From Sphingopyxis sp. H053 (GTDB lineage: Bacteria; Pseudomonadota; Alphaproteobacteria; Sphingomonadales; Sphingomonadaceae), in the NCBI RefSeq assembly GCF_001468225.1, contig NZ_LNRU01000001.1, positions 558,001 through 622,000 of the forward strand: a stretch of DNA of 64,000 nucleotides. Direction: 5' to 3'. The notes beneath the pieces are model-generated. The model was given only the letters and a program-made list of their open reading frames with translations. It did not search any database and was not told the DNA's origin. A program made the translations under genes and the position numbers. Numbering within the stretch: the stretch's first letter is position 1; the number at the start of each line of letters is the position of its first letter. Of the stretch, positions 57,300 to 64,000 are shown in pieces.

Positions 57300-58197
57300 C
57301 GCTGCCCGCAAGGAAGCGCTCGACCTCGAGCGCGAATTTCTCCGGCTCCTCGACCTGGGGCGAATGTCCGCTCCGCTCGAAATAGACGAGCCGCGCGCCG
57401 GGGATGGTTTTGCTGATCTTGTACGCGACGGTCGGTGAGACATTCGCATCGAAGCGTCCGTTGATGACGAGGGTTGAAACGTCAAGTTTGGCGAGCGCGG
57501 GATAAAGATCGAGCTTCATCGCGTCGAGCATGACCTCGGTGCAGACCTCTTGCGAGAAGGTGCCGACGTCGCCGCCGCCCGCCGCCAGATTGCGCTGGTC
57601 GTAATAGGACATTCGGTCATAGGCGTCGATCTCGATGCACCCCATCTGCCCCGCTGGCGTGGTGTTGTGGGGAATGGCCGCCACAATCTCTGGATACAGT
57701 TTGTCGAAGAGAAATTCATGCTCGGCGGGCTTGGGTGCGCCCGATCCGACCAGCACGAGATGGGCGACATGCTGGGGATAGCGGACGGCATAAGCCATCG
57801 AAAGAATGCCGCCCCAGCTGTGCCCGAGCAGATCGATACGCTCGACCTTCAGATGCCGCCGGAGCGCTTCCAGATCGCGGACCATCCCGTCGACGGTCAA
57901 ATCCCCGGGCCCTCTCGTCGCCGGCGATTTGCCGGTGCCGCGCTGGTCGTAGAAGATGATCTGGCGGCGGGCGGACATCTCCTTCCAGACCGGCGCATTG
58001 ACGAGATAGCTGTGATCGAAACCGGGGCCACCGTTGACGGCGACAAGCGGGACCTCGCCCGGCGCGCCGATCGCAACATGATAAAGCGTCTCGCCCCGCG
58101 GATCCGGCAACGGCGGTTCGTGCGCAGAAGCAAGGCCGGGCGTGGCGAGGCCAAGGCAAAGCGCGAGGACGAGATGGCGAGGCGTGCGGAAGGTCAT
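57289..58197 (-). CDS. Alpha/beta hydrolase, proline-iminopeptidase-like, exported
   Basis: Hydrolase of 302 aa. The start MTFRTPRHLVLAL is chosen for the GGAGAGAG site and for a signal peptide ending LASAHE; the open frame upstream to 58263 is not needed. The catalytic triad is visible: Ser in LLGHSWGG, Asp in INGRFDANV and His in SGHSPQVE, plus the oxyanion motif NGGPGFDHSY typical of S33 prolyl iminopeptidases. The presumed export suggests periplasmic cleavage of an N-terminal residue or an ester. It is a third peptidase-type enzyme in this locus. The gene-free stretch 58198-58520 upstream shows no other recognisable signal. Confidence 0.87.
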   Translation of the reverse strand: MTFRTPRHLVLALCLGLATPGLASAHEPPLPDPRGETLYHVAIGAPGEVPLVAVNGGPGFDHSYLVNAPVWKEMSARRQIIFYDQRGTGKSPATRGPGDLTVDGMVRDLEALRRHLKVERIDLLGHSWGGILSMAYAVRYPQHVAHLVLVGSGAPKPAEHEFLFDKLYPEIVAAIPHNTTPAGQMGCIEIDAYDRMSYYDQRNLAAGGGDVGTFSQEVCTEVMLDAMKLDLYPALAKLDVSTLVINGRFDANVSPTVAYKISKTIPGARLVYFERSGHSPQVEEPEKFALEVERFLAGSVRK

Positions 58198-58526
58198 GGC
58201 TCTCTCTCCGGAAAATCGTTCGTTCCAGCGATTAAGAAGGAAGTCGATTAATGGCGACCGCAAAGATCAGATGCATGCATGACAATTGGCTATGCAGTTG
58301 ATGGTGGATGTGGACATCGAGCTTGGCTTTGCGCTGCGCGGACATCCATGTTGAGGATCGGCAAGCTCCTTACGTCTGCTTGATACCGTTTCCGGACAAA
58401 AGCGGACCGTCTCCAACCGGCCACAGCCGGCCTTTGGGCTACAGCTTATGCCACGCCTTTAATGGGCGGATTCTCTCCAAGCCGCGTTTCTCTCGAGTGA
58501 TTGCGCGGTGATTACGGAGGATGGCG

Positions 58527-58820
58527 ATGCCTACGACAACCATCAATCAGAGGACGGTAGATCGCTGCTGGACCAACAGTCGGGAATTGCTTCTCTGGGA
58601 CGATATTCTGCGCGGGTTTGGCGTTCGCGTCACCGGTACCGGTACAAAGGCATACGTGTTTCAGTATCGCCTTGGCGGCAGAGAGTCCCGAACGAGGCGA
58701 TATACGATAGGCCGGCACGGTTCGCCTTGGAATGCGACCAAAGCCCGCTCAGAGGCGGAGCGTCTGGCCCAAATGGTTGCCAGCAAGCAGGAGCTTGAAG
58801 TTCGCGTGGTAAGCTTTTGA
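58527..58820 (+). pseudogene. Truncated tyrosine integrase, N-terminal DUF4102 part only
   Basis: A frame of about 97 aa starting MPTTTINQRTVDRCW, with GGAGG at 58515-58519 and an alternative ATG at 58521. It matches the N-terminal arm-binding domain of P4-type integrases: LLLWDDILRGFGVRVTGTG, then AYVFQYRLGGRESRTRRYTIGRHG and ARSEAERLAQMV. A complete family member has about 400 aa, so the core-binding and catalytic domains are missing. The frame ends 7 bp before the tRNA-Lys fragment, so the integrase was lost at that junction. It is not closely similar to the intact integrase at 59081. Confidence 0.75.
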
Positions 58821-58826
58821 AAGAAA

Positions 58827-58873
58827 TGGTGGACGCACTAGGGCTCGAACCTAGGACCCGCTGATTAAGAGTC
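58827..58873 (-). other. Attachment site: exact 3' part of tRNA-Lys(CTT)
   Basis: On the minus strand this 47-nt stretch reads as a flawless tRNA 3' half. It has anticodon loop CTCTTAA (anticodon CTT), stem TCAGC, variable loop GGGTC, T-arm CTAGG-TTCGAGC-CCTAG, acceptor strand TGCGTCC, discriminator A and CCA. The 5' half is absent: the sequence before it (CTGAAAAC) does not pair. This is what an element leaves at its far end after integrating into the 3' end of a tRNA-Lys gene. The 5' side faces the integrase at 59081, so the element should lie to the right. Confidence 0.85.
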
Positions 58874-59080
58874 GTTTTCAGCACATTCCGTGTGCTTCCG
58901 TCGTCTTCCGACCCTGTGCATCTTTTTTCATTTATATCACTGAACTTAATGAATAATATCAGAAGGCCTCTTCCATATTCTTCCGTCCTGATGTACGTTC
59001 GAGCACCGTCTGTCAAGGTCATTTTGACACCCATACGGCACCCATAGAAGATCCATTTTGTCGTCTTTCGAGTTCGATCC

Positions 59081-60373
59081 ATGGCTACATCACTGACAAA
59101 GAACGGTATTGAGGCGGCAATCGGCAAAGTACGTGCGAATCCCAAGCGTCGGGTCGAGCTTCGGGACGACAAGGAAGCGGGCCTTTTGTTGCGCGCAGGC
59201 GAACGCTCTTCGACCTGGTCACTCATGGCTCGTCTGCAGAACGGCCAGCGTAGCCGGATCAAGCTTGGAACCTGGCCAGGAATGGGTATCGCCGAAGCTC
59301 GTGCTGCAGCCCGCGTCGCGCGGACGCAGATTGACCAAGGCAGCAATCCCAACGAACGGAAGCGGGTCGCGCGCAGAACCGCCGCTATCGCTGCTCTCAA
59401 CCGAAAGACGCTGCACGAAGTGATTGAGGACTATCACGCGGCGGTGCTTTCGCAGCATCGCCGTGGAGCACAGACCAAGCGCGCGCTCGATGGCAAGCGG
59501 GGGCTTCTGCGGACGTTGCTGAACCGCGAACCATGTTCGATCATGCAAGCCGAGATTTCCGATCTCGTGAAGAAGCATGCCAAGACGGCTCCTATCGCCG
59601 CCAATAGGAACCTGGCGTATGCCTCCGCCTTCTTCAACTGGTGCGTCGACGAAGGAGTGATGAGCGAGAATCCTGCTGCAAAGGTGCGCAAGCCGTCCAA
59701 GGAAAATGAACGAGAGCGATTCCACACAATTAATGAACTTGCGGAGATATGGGCCGCCGCGGGCACGCTAGGCTATCCATTCGATCAGCTTTTTCGGTTG
59801 CTGATCGTGCTGCCTAACCGGCGCGAAGAGGTAACGGCGATGCCTATTGAGCATCTCGATCTCGCCACCGACCAAGCACCTGGTGAAGCTGTGTGGTTGT
59901 TGCCTAGCGCTCGCACCAAGATGAACAACGCACTGCGCGTGCCGCTATCCGCATTGGCACGGTCTATCATCATCGAAGCGATCAAACATCCGGATCGACC
60001 GAAGGACTCCAAGTTCGTTTTCACCACGACGGGCGACACGCCTGTGTCCGGCTTCACCAAGGGGCGGCGCAGATTGGACAAGGCAATTCAAGATACTCGC
60101 ATAGATCGGATGAAGGACGAAAACGCGGCTGAGATGCCGCATTGGGTGGTTCACGATCTCCGGACCACCTTCAACACTCACGCCTGTGAAATTTTGGGAG
60201 TTCCGCCTCACGTCGCGGACCGCATTCTCAACCACGTCGCGACCGCGACGCGATCCAAGATCATGCGCGTCTACAACAAGTCAGAACTCTTCGAGCCGCG
60301 AAAGGAGGCCCTTGGCGCTTGGGCGTCGCTCCTGGAGCAGCGCGTGATCCCTCATCGAAACCGCTCTGTCTAA
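59081..60373 (+). CDS. Tyrosine-type site-specific integrase (P4/genomic-island type)
   Basis: Integrase of 430 aa with the N-terminal DUF4102-like domain (KEAGLLLRAGERSSTWSL, KLGTWPGMGIAEARA), a SAM-like core-binding domain and a complete catalytic domain: Arg247/248 in LPNRREEV, Lys280, His358-x-x-Arg361 in VHDLRTT, His385 in LNHVA and Tyr398 in MRVYNKSE. It should be active. The region upstream (58874-59080) is A+T-richer than the neighbourhood. It contains TGTCAA/TTGACA (59011-59029) and two direct CACCCATA copies 11 bp apart (59028-59046), possible promoter or arm-type sites. The gene lies next to the tRNA-Lys(CTT) attachment site. Confidence 0.93.
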   Translation: MATSLTKNGIEAAIGKVRANPKRRVELRDDKEAGLLLRAGERSSTWSLMARLQNGQRSRIKLGTWPGMGIAEARAAARVARTQIDQGSNPNERKRVARRTAAIAALNRKTLHEVIEDYHAAVLSQHRRGAQTKRALDGKRGLLRTLLNREPCSIMQAEISDLVKKHAKTAPIAANRNLAYASAFFNWCVDEGVMSENPAAKVRKPSKENERERFHTINELAEIWAAAGTLGYPFDQLFRLLIVLPNRREEVTAMPIEHLDLATDQAPGEAVWLLPSARTKMNNALRVPLSALARSIIIEAIKHPDRPKDSKFVFTTTGDTPVSGFTKGRRRLDKAIQDTRIDRMKDENAAEMPHWVVHDLRTTFNTHACEILGVPPHVADRILNHVATATRSKIMRVYNKSELFEPRKEALGAWASLLEQRVIPHRNRSV

Positions 60374-60560
60374 GCACGACCCGACAGGTGCGGCGGCCCG
60401 TACAGCTTGGGCTGCGAGCTCACAGTAGCCCGGCGGTTGCTCAGCATATATGCCCGATTTTGCCAGACTATGCGATGACGCGGCGCAATGATCCCAATCG
60501 TGGCCGATGCAGCAGACGGTGCGCGCAGCCGCCACCATTGTCTGATGTGCAGACGTGCCC

Positions 60561-61442
60561 CTAGGTCGAAGTCTGTGTGGTAGCCCCCTGTAATCGTCGC
60601 GCTATTTCGGCCACGATCGTATCGGGTTCGGTGAGGGGAATGAAATGTCCCGAACGCGCGGCGATGACGTGACGGCCACGGGGAGACAGGGACGCGCGCC
60701 GAGCATGGGAAGCGTTGAACGCCGCGCGCAAGTTGGCCGACATGCCGGGGTCCGCCTTCGCTCCCGAGATCACCGTCACTGGAAAGGCGGCGTTCGGTCC
60801 CCGACCATCCCGCCAGCCGTTCATCGCCGCGATCATGCCCTTCAATTCCGCGCCCCGCGTGCGCATCGCGGCGTTGGTAAAGGCTTCGGCCCGGAACTCT
60901 TCTTGCAGGCGCGCGGGCAGCGGGGCGAGCTGATCTCGAAAGAGACGTTCGAGCAGGCCGACCCGGGCGAGCATGCAGCTTGCATGATGGACCACCTTCT
61001 CCGTGAAGCGGAAAGAGCGGAAAAAGACGGGGCCGCATCCCTCGTCGGACGGATCGACCAAGACCATCCCGGCCACACGGTCGGGCCACCGCGCAGCTGC
61101 TTCGCGCACTAAAAGCGCGCCGCCGCTGTGCGCGACCAGCAGGAGAGGCGCGGCATCAAGACTTTCCAGCAAATCCTCCAAGTCGTCGGTCATGCGCGCC
61201 ACCGATCGCGGCTGGCTGTCGGGTTCGCTGCGGCCGAGACCGGCGCGATCGTAAACCACTGTCCGCGCCCTCCGCGACACCTCGGGCGCGACCAGTCCCC
61301 AATAGGATCCCGGCGCTGCGAGACCGGCTTCGAACACTATCGTCGGAACGCCGGGGGCGCTCTCGCCTCTGACCATGGCGTGGAGGCTGCGGCCGTCGCG
61401 CGTTTGGATGGCCCGGCTGGTGCCGAGCGGGTGATCGCTCAT
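60561..61442 (-). CDS. Alpha/beta hydrolase
   Basis: Hydrolase of 293 aa from MSDHPLGTSRAI; a frame open to 61484 is less likely. It has the oxyanion region VFEAGLAAPGSYW, nucleophile Ser in LVAHSGGALLV, an Asp in LVDPSDEG or later, and His in ARSGHFIPLTEPD. No signal peptide is seen. It could cleave an ester of an imported siderophore or another compound, which would fit the PepSY and TonB genes on the same strand upstream, but this is inference. The gap to the integrase (60374-60560) shows no signal. Confidence 0.85.
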   Translation of the reverse strand: MSDHPLGTSRAIQTRDGRSLHAMVRGESAPGVPTIVFEAGLAAPGSYWGLVAPEVSRRARTVVYDRAGLGRSEPDSQPRSVARMTDDLEDLLESLDAAPLLLVAHSGGALLVREAAARWPDRVAGMVLVDPSDEGCGPVFFRSFRFTEKVVHHASCMLARVGLLERLFRDQLAPLPARLQEEFRAEAFTNAAMRTRGAELKGMIAAMNGWRDGRGPNAAFPVTVISGAKADPGMSANLRAAFNASHARRASLSPRGRHVIAARSGHFIPLTEPDTIVAEIARRLQGATTQTST

Positions 61443-61464
61443 GCTGCGGAGGTCGTGCCGTGCG

Positions 61465-61659
61465 TCATGACCCGCGCCATCCACGCCAGCACACCGCGAT
61501 CACGACGAGCGTCAGCCCTAGCGTTGCCCAAGAGACGATGTCGTACCAGCCGTCGCCGATCAGCGCCGCGACCAGCCCGACCGCGTTGGCGAGCGCCATC
61601 AGCAGCGGCCAGCGGAAGATGCGCCAGCCGGACTGGCCGCCTTTCGCACGCACCGTCAT
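61465..61659 (-). CDS. Small two-helix membrane protein
   Basis: Protein of 64 aa starting MTVRAKGGQSGWRIFRW, which overlaps the PepSY gene stop by ATGA (61656-61659). That is good evidence for a real gene despite its size. Two hydrophobic segments (LLMALANAVGLVAALIGD and IVSWATLGLTLVVIAVCW) should span the inner membrane, with a basic N-terminus. It probably works with the PepSY protein, for example in ferric-siderophore reduction. No named family is recognised. Confidence 0.75.
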   Translation of the reverse strand: MTVRAKGGQSGWRIFRWPLLMALANAVGLVAALIGDGWYDIVSWATLGLTLVVIAVCWRGWRGS

Positions 61660-62801
61660 GCGGCGGGCTCCGTCTCGCCGCCGCTCTGCAATTCCGCGAC
61701 GCGCTTCTCGATCGGCACCTTCCGCCGTCCGAGCCAGAGGCGAAGCCCGGTCCACAGCACAACGATCGCCGCGATGTCGAGTAGCCCCCAGATGATCTTG
61801 AGCGGCAGGCCGCCATAGTCGCCGAAATGCAGCGGCGCCGACACGAACAGCGTCTTTACATACCAAGGCATCGCGCGGACATCGGTGAGCTTGCCGGTTT
61901 CGGCATCGACCATCGCGGGGTTGATCAGCCGCTCGGTCAGCGGCGTATTGCCGGCGAGCGCGACCATATAATGATGTTTGGTGCTGAATTGGCTTCCGGG
62001 CCAGGAGACGAGGCTGACCTTGGCGTTTGGAACCGCGGCACGAACCGTCGCGACCGCCGCGTCTACCGACGTCAGCTTGGCGGGCGGCTTCGCATCCTTG
62101 TACGGCGCCGCCATCTCGGCAAGCTCGTCCATCTGCCAGATCATCGTGATCGGAAGCGTCATTGTGATGATGAAGCCCGTAAGACCGACGACACTGACCC
62201 AACCGAGCGTCACAATGCCGACCATGTTATGCGTGTCGAGCCATCGCAGCCGCCGACTGCGGTCCTTGCGCACCGTCCCGAAAGCGAGCTTGCGCATGAA
62301 GGGCGCGTAGACGACCACCCCCGACACCACGGCGACGAGGAAGACGAGGCCGATCAATCCGAGAAAAAGCTGCCCTGGAATGCCGAGCAGCAGATGGGCG
62401 TGGAGATCGAGCAGGAACGCCATCACCCCTTCGTTGAACGGCGGTGCGTCGAGGCGCTTGCCGCTGCGCGCGTCGTAGAGATAAAGTTTGCCCTCATCCT
62501 CGCCGGCGAGCGGTGTCGGGCCCACTGCGGCGAAGATGACCGGCTTGTCTGCGTCATAAGCGACGAAGATATTGTGCCATCCGGGATGCTCCTTCAGCGC
62601 ATCGGCCGCGACGGCGTCGAGGCTGGCACTGCCCTCGGACGTCGCCTCGATCACCGGTGCGCGCGTCAGCTCGTCGATCTCCTCGTGAAAGATCAGCGGC
62701 AGCCCGGTGATGCAGAACATCAACAGGAACGCCGTGCAGACGAGGCTGGTCCATTTATGGACCAGATACCACCGCCTTATGCCCGTTTGCGAAAGCGCCA
62801 T
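61656..62801 (-). CDS. PepSY-associated membrane protein
   Basis: Inner-membrane protein of 381 aa with start MALSQTGIRRWY, chosen by family fit; the frame is open to 62912. Typical segments are WYLVHKWTSLVCTAFLLMF (first helix), HEEIDELTRAP, LDLHAHLLLGIPGQ, LGLIGLVFLVAVVSGVVVY, LRWLDTHNMVGI and a C-terminal helix with VLWTGLRLW. The conserved His residues suggest heme or electron transfer. Such proteins are encoded next to TonB siderophore receptors and are thought to reduce ferric complexes. It starts 10 bp after the TonB receptor ends and overlaps the small membrane protein gene. Confidence 0.9.
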   Translation of the reverse strand: MALSQTGIRRWYLVHKWTSLVCTAFLLMFCITGLPLIFHEEIDELTRAPVIEATSEGSASLDAVAADALKEHPGWHNIFVAYDADKPVIFAAVGPTPLAGEDEGKLYLYDARSGKRLDAPPFNEGVMAFLLDLHAHLLLGIPGQLFLGLIGLVFLVAVVSGVVVYAPFMRKLAFGTVRKDRSRRLRWLDTHNMVGIVTLGWVSVVGLTGFIITMTLPITMIWQMDELAEMAAPYKDAKPPAKLTSVDAAVATVRAAVPNAKVSLVSWPGSQFSTKHHYMVALAGNTPLTERLINPAMVDAETGKLTDVRAMPWYVKTLFVSAPLHFGDYGGLPLKIIWGLLDIAAIVVLWTGLRLWLGRRKVPIEKRVAELQSGGETEPAA

Positions 62802-62811
62802 CGCCCGTCCT

Positions 62812-64000
62812 TCAGAACCTGAGTTCGATGCCCGCGCTGATCTTCCGCGGTTCGAGGAGGACCGCATTGTCGAGCGCGGGCACGTCCATGCCCGTGAACG
62901 GGTTTGCGCCAAGGCCCTTCGAGACGACCTTGTTGCTGTTGAGCAGGTTGCGCGCAGTCAGGAACAGCTTCGCCGGCCCGATGCTATAGGCGGCGCGCGC
63001 ATTGACGACCGCCCATGAGCCGACCTTCGCGCGTTCGACGTTGAGCACTTCGGAAAAATAGGATCCGCTGTAACGGACGTCGGCTCCGAGCTCGAACCGG
63101 TCGTCGGGAGAAAAGCTGAAACCAGCGGCAAAGTTGAACGCGGGTGACCGCGGCAATTCCTTCCCGACTGCCCGCGGATCGCTGCTGTAGCGATTGATCT
63201 TGGTGTCGAGCAGGCCGATGTTCGCGAAAATTTCATTCTTCTCCGACGGTCGCCAGCTCAGGCCCACTTCAGCGCCTTGCGTGGTTGCGCGTTCGGCGTT
63301 GCGGATCTCGATCGACAGCGAGGTCAGATAGAGCGGGAGCTGCATGTCCTTGTAACGGCTGTAGAAGATATTGCCGGTGAGCGACAGGTCGTTACCTAGG
63401 CCGGCGCGCGCGAAGCCCTCGAAATTCCAGACATGCTCGGGCCGGTAGGTATAGCCCTGGAAGGGCGGCGAGAGGGTGATGCTGGCGCCGCCGGCGTTAT
63501 AGCCTCGGCTCGCAGTGACGCCGACCGTCACTTCGGGTGCGAGGTCGAGTGACAGTGTCGCCTTGGGCAGGAACTCCTTGTAGGTTTCCTGAAAGTCCGT
63601 GACGAGGAACCCCGTCGCCCCGACGCGATAGCGCTTTTCTTCTTCATAGCGGGCGCCGAGGATGATCGAGAGCCGGTCGGCGGGCTTCACCGTTATTTCG
63701 CCGAACACCGCGGTCGTGTCGGTCTTGTCGCGATAGGCCCCGCCGCCGAGCAGGTCGTTCGTCTCGTCCTGGCGCGCGCGGAAGATATAGGCGGCGACGA
63801 ACCCCGAGAAGCGCCCGTCCGGGGTGCCGTAGCGGAGCAGCGGCTGGGCCATATACTCTTCGCCGTCGATCTGCGCATTGCCGGTCCCGGCGGGCGCATA
63901 GCGGTTGACCCGGAAATCAGTGGCGGAAAGCAGCAATTGCAGGCTGAGCCCGTCAGTAAGGTCGAACGTCGTGTCGGAGATCGCGGTCGAGTTGCGCGAA
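62812..64000 (-). CDS. TonB-dependent receptor, C-terminal part (partial)
   Basis: C-terminal part (about 395 aa) of an outer-membrane receptor, cut by the window end. The frame stays open to 64000, with no ATG in the last part; an apparent start at 63936 is an internal TTG. Barrel strands with alternating hydrophobic residues and aromatic turns are evident (YMAQPLLRYGTPDGRFSG, AARYEEEKRYRVG-like), and the protein ends KISAGIELRF with terminal Phe. By its neighbours (PepSY protein and hydrolase) it is probably a ferric-siderophore receptor. The plug domain lies outside the window. Confidence 0.9.
   Translation of the reverse strand, partial: SRNSTAISDTTFDLTDGLSLQLLLSATDFRVNRYAPAGTGNAQIDGEEYMAQPLLRYGTPDGRFSGFVAAYIFRARQDETNDLLGGGAYRDKTDTTAVFGEITVKPADRLSIILGARYEEEKRYRVGATGFLVTDFQETYKEFLPKATLSLDLAPEVTVGVTASRGYNAGGASITLSPPFQGYTYRPEHVWNFEGFARAGLGNDLSLTGNIFYSRYKDMQLPLYLTSLSIEIRNAERATTQGAEVGLSWRPSEKNEIFANIGLLDTKINRYSSDPRAVGKELPRSPAFNFAAGFSFSPDDRFELGADVRYSGSYFSEVLNVERAKVGSWAVVNARAAYSIGPAKLFLTARNLLNSNKVVSKGLGANPFTGMDVPALDNAVLLEPRKISAGIELRF

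Noticed and set aside
58521-58820. The first integrase frame as a functional small recombination protein.
   Set aside because: It stops after the DUF4102 part with no catalytic residues and ends at the attachment site, so truncation is the simpler reading.

Overview
The window looks like chromosome of a high-G+C alphaproteobacterium, most likely a sphingomonad (Sphingopyxis/Sphingomonas/Novosphingobium type). This is inferred from gene content, not from a marker gene: three TonB-dependent receptors, six short-chain dehydrogenases (SDRs), three MDR-family reductases, two Rieske oxygenase alpha subunits, two acyl-CoA dehydrogenases, a P450 and a carotenoid-cleavage-type oxygenase. No rRNA or complete tRNA gene was found.

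Layout. (1) 70-6482: an SDR, an MDR reductase, an unknown protein, a divergent LysR/pirin pair, an isochorismatase-like hydrolase and a glutathione S-transferase (GST). (2) 6785-13479, minus strand: a copper/silver efflux operon (two small periplasmic proteins, then CusC-, CusB-, CusA- and CusF-like genes) behind a MerR-type promoter, with no MerR gene in view. (3) 13797-20361, plus strand: an eight-gene operon of SDR, GST, E1-alpha, E1-beta, a free-standing lipoyl domain, an NTF2-like protein, a KstD-like flavoprotein and an NmrA-like protein. (4) 20358-23829, minus: two Rieske oxygenase alpha subunits and a TIM-barrel protein, divergent from a VOC protein. (5) 24612-34523, minus: one nine-gene operon of molybdopterin oxidoreductase, MDR reductase, ThuA, P450, acyl-CoA dehydrogenase, OB-fold protein, thiolase-like protein, acyl-CoA dehydrogenase and a LuxR-type regulator. 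Its core resembles the actinobacterial cholesterol side-chain (igr) operon without the MaoC hydratases. (6) 34641-48286: more SDR/MDR genes, an acyl-CoA ligase, a carotenoid-oxygenase-family enzyme, a TonB receptor, a GMC oxidoreductase, a second ThuA protein and an Old Yellow Enzyme. Regions 3 to 6 read as a catabolic region for a hydrophobic, probably polycyclic or terpenoid substrate: uptake by TonB receptor, oxygenation, CoA activation, then beta-oxidation-like and retro-aldol cleavage.

(7) 48287-49297 is a scar, with a degenerate 3' half of a tRNA-Met-like gene and a short, apparently truncated Tat-exported protein. (8) 49332-58197 holds a TonB receptor, an M24 peptidase, a 2OG-Fe(II) oxygenase, an MFS transporter, an amidohydrolase, a LysR regulator and a proline-iminopeptidase-like hydrolase. 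It looks like a locus for importing and cleaving a small peptide- or amide-like compound. (9) 58527-60373 is an integration site: a truncated integrase, an exact 47-nt 3' part of tRNA-Lys(CTT), and an intact tyrosine recombinase. (10) 60561-64000 encodes a hydrolase, a tiny membrane protein, a PepSY protein and a TonB receptor cut by the window edge, typical of ferric-siderophore use.

Two related palindromic repeats (24470-24602 and 36463-36586) both sit between convergent genes. Much of the coding sequence is packed with 4-nt ATGA start/stop overlaps.
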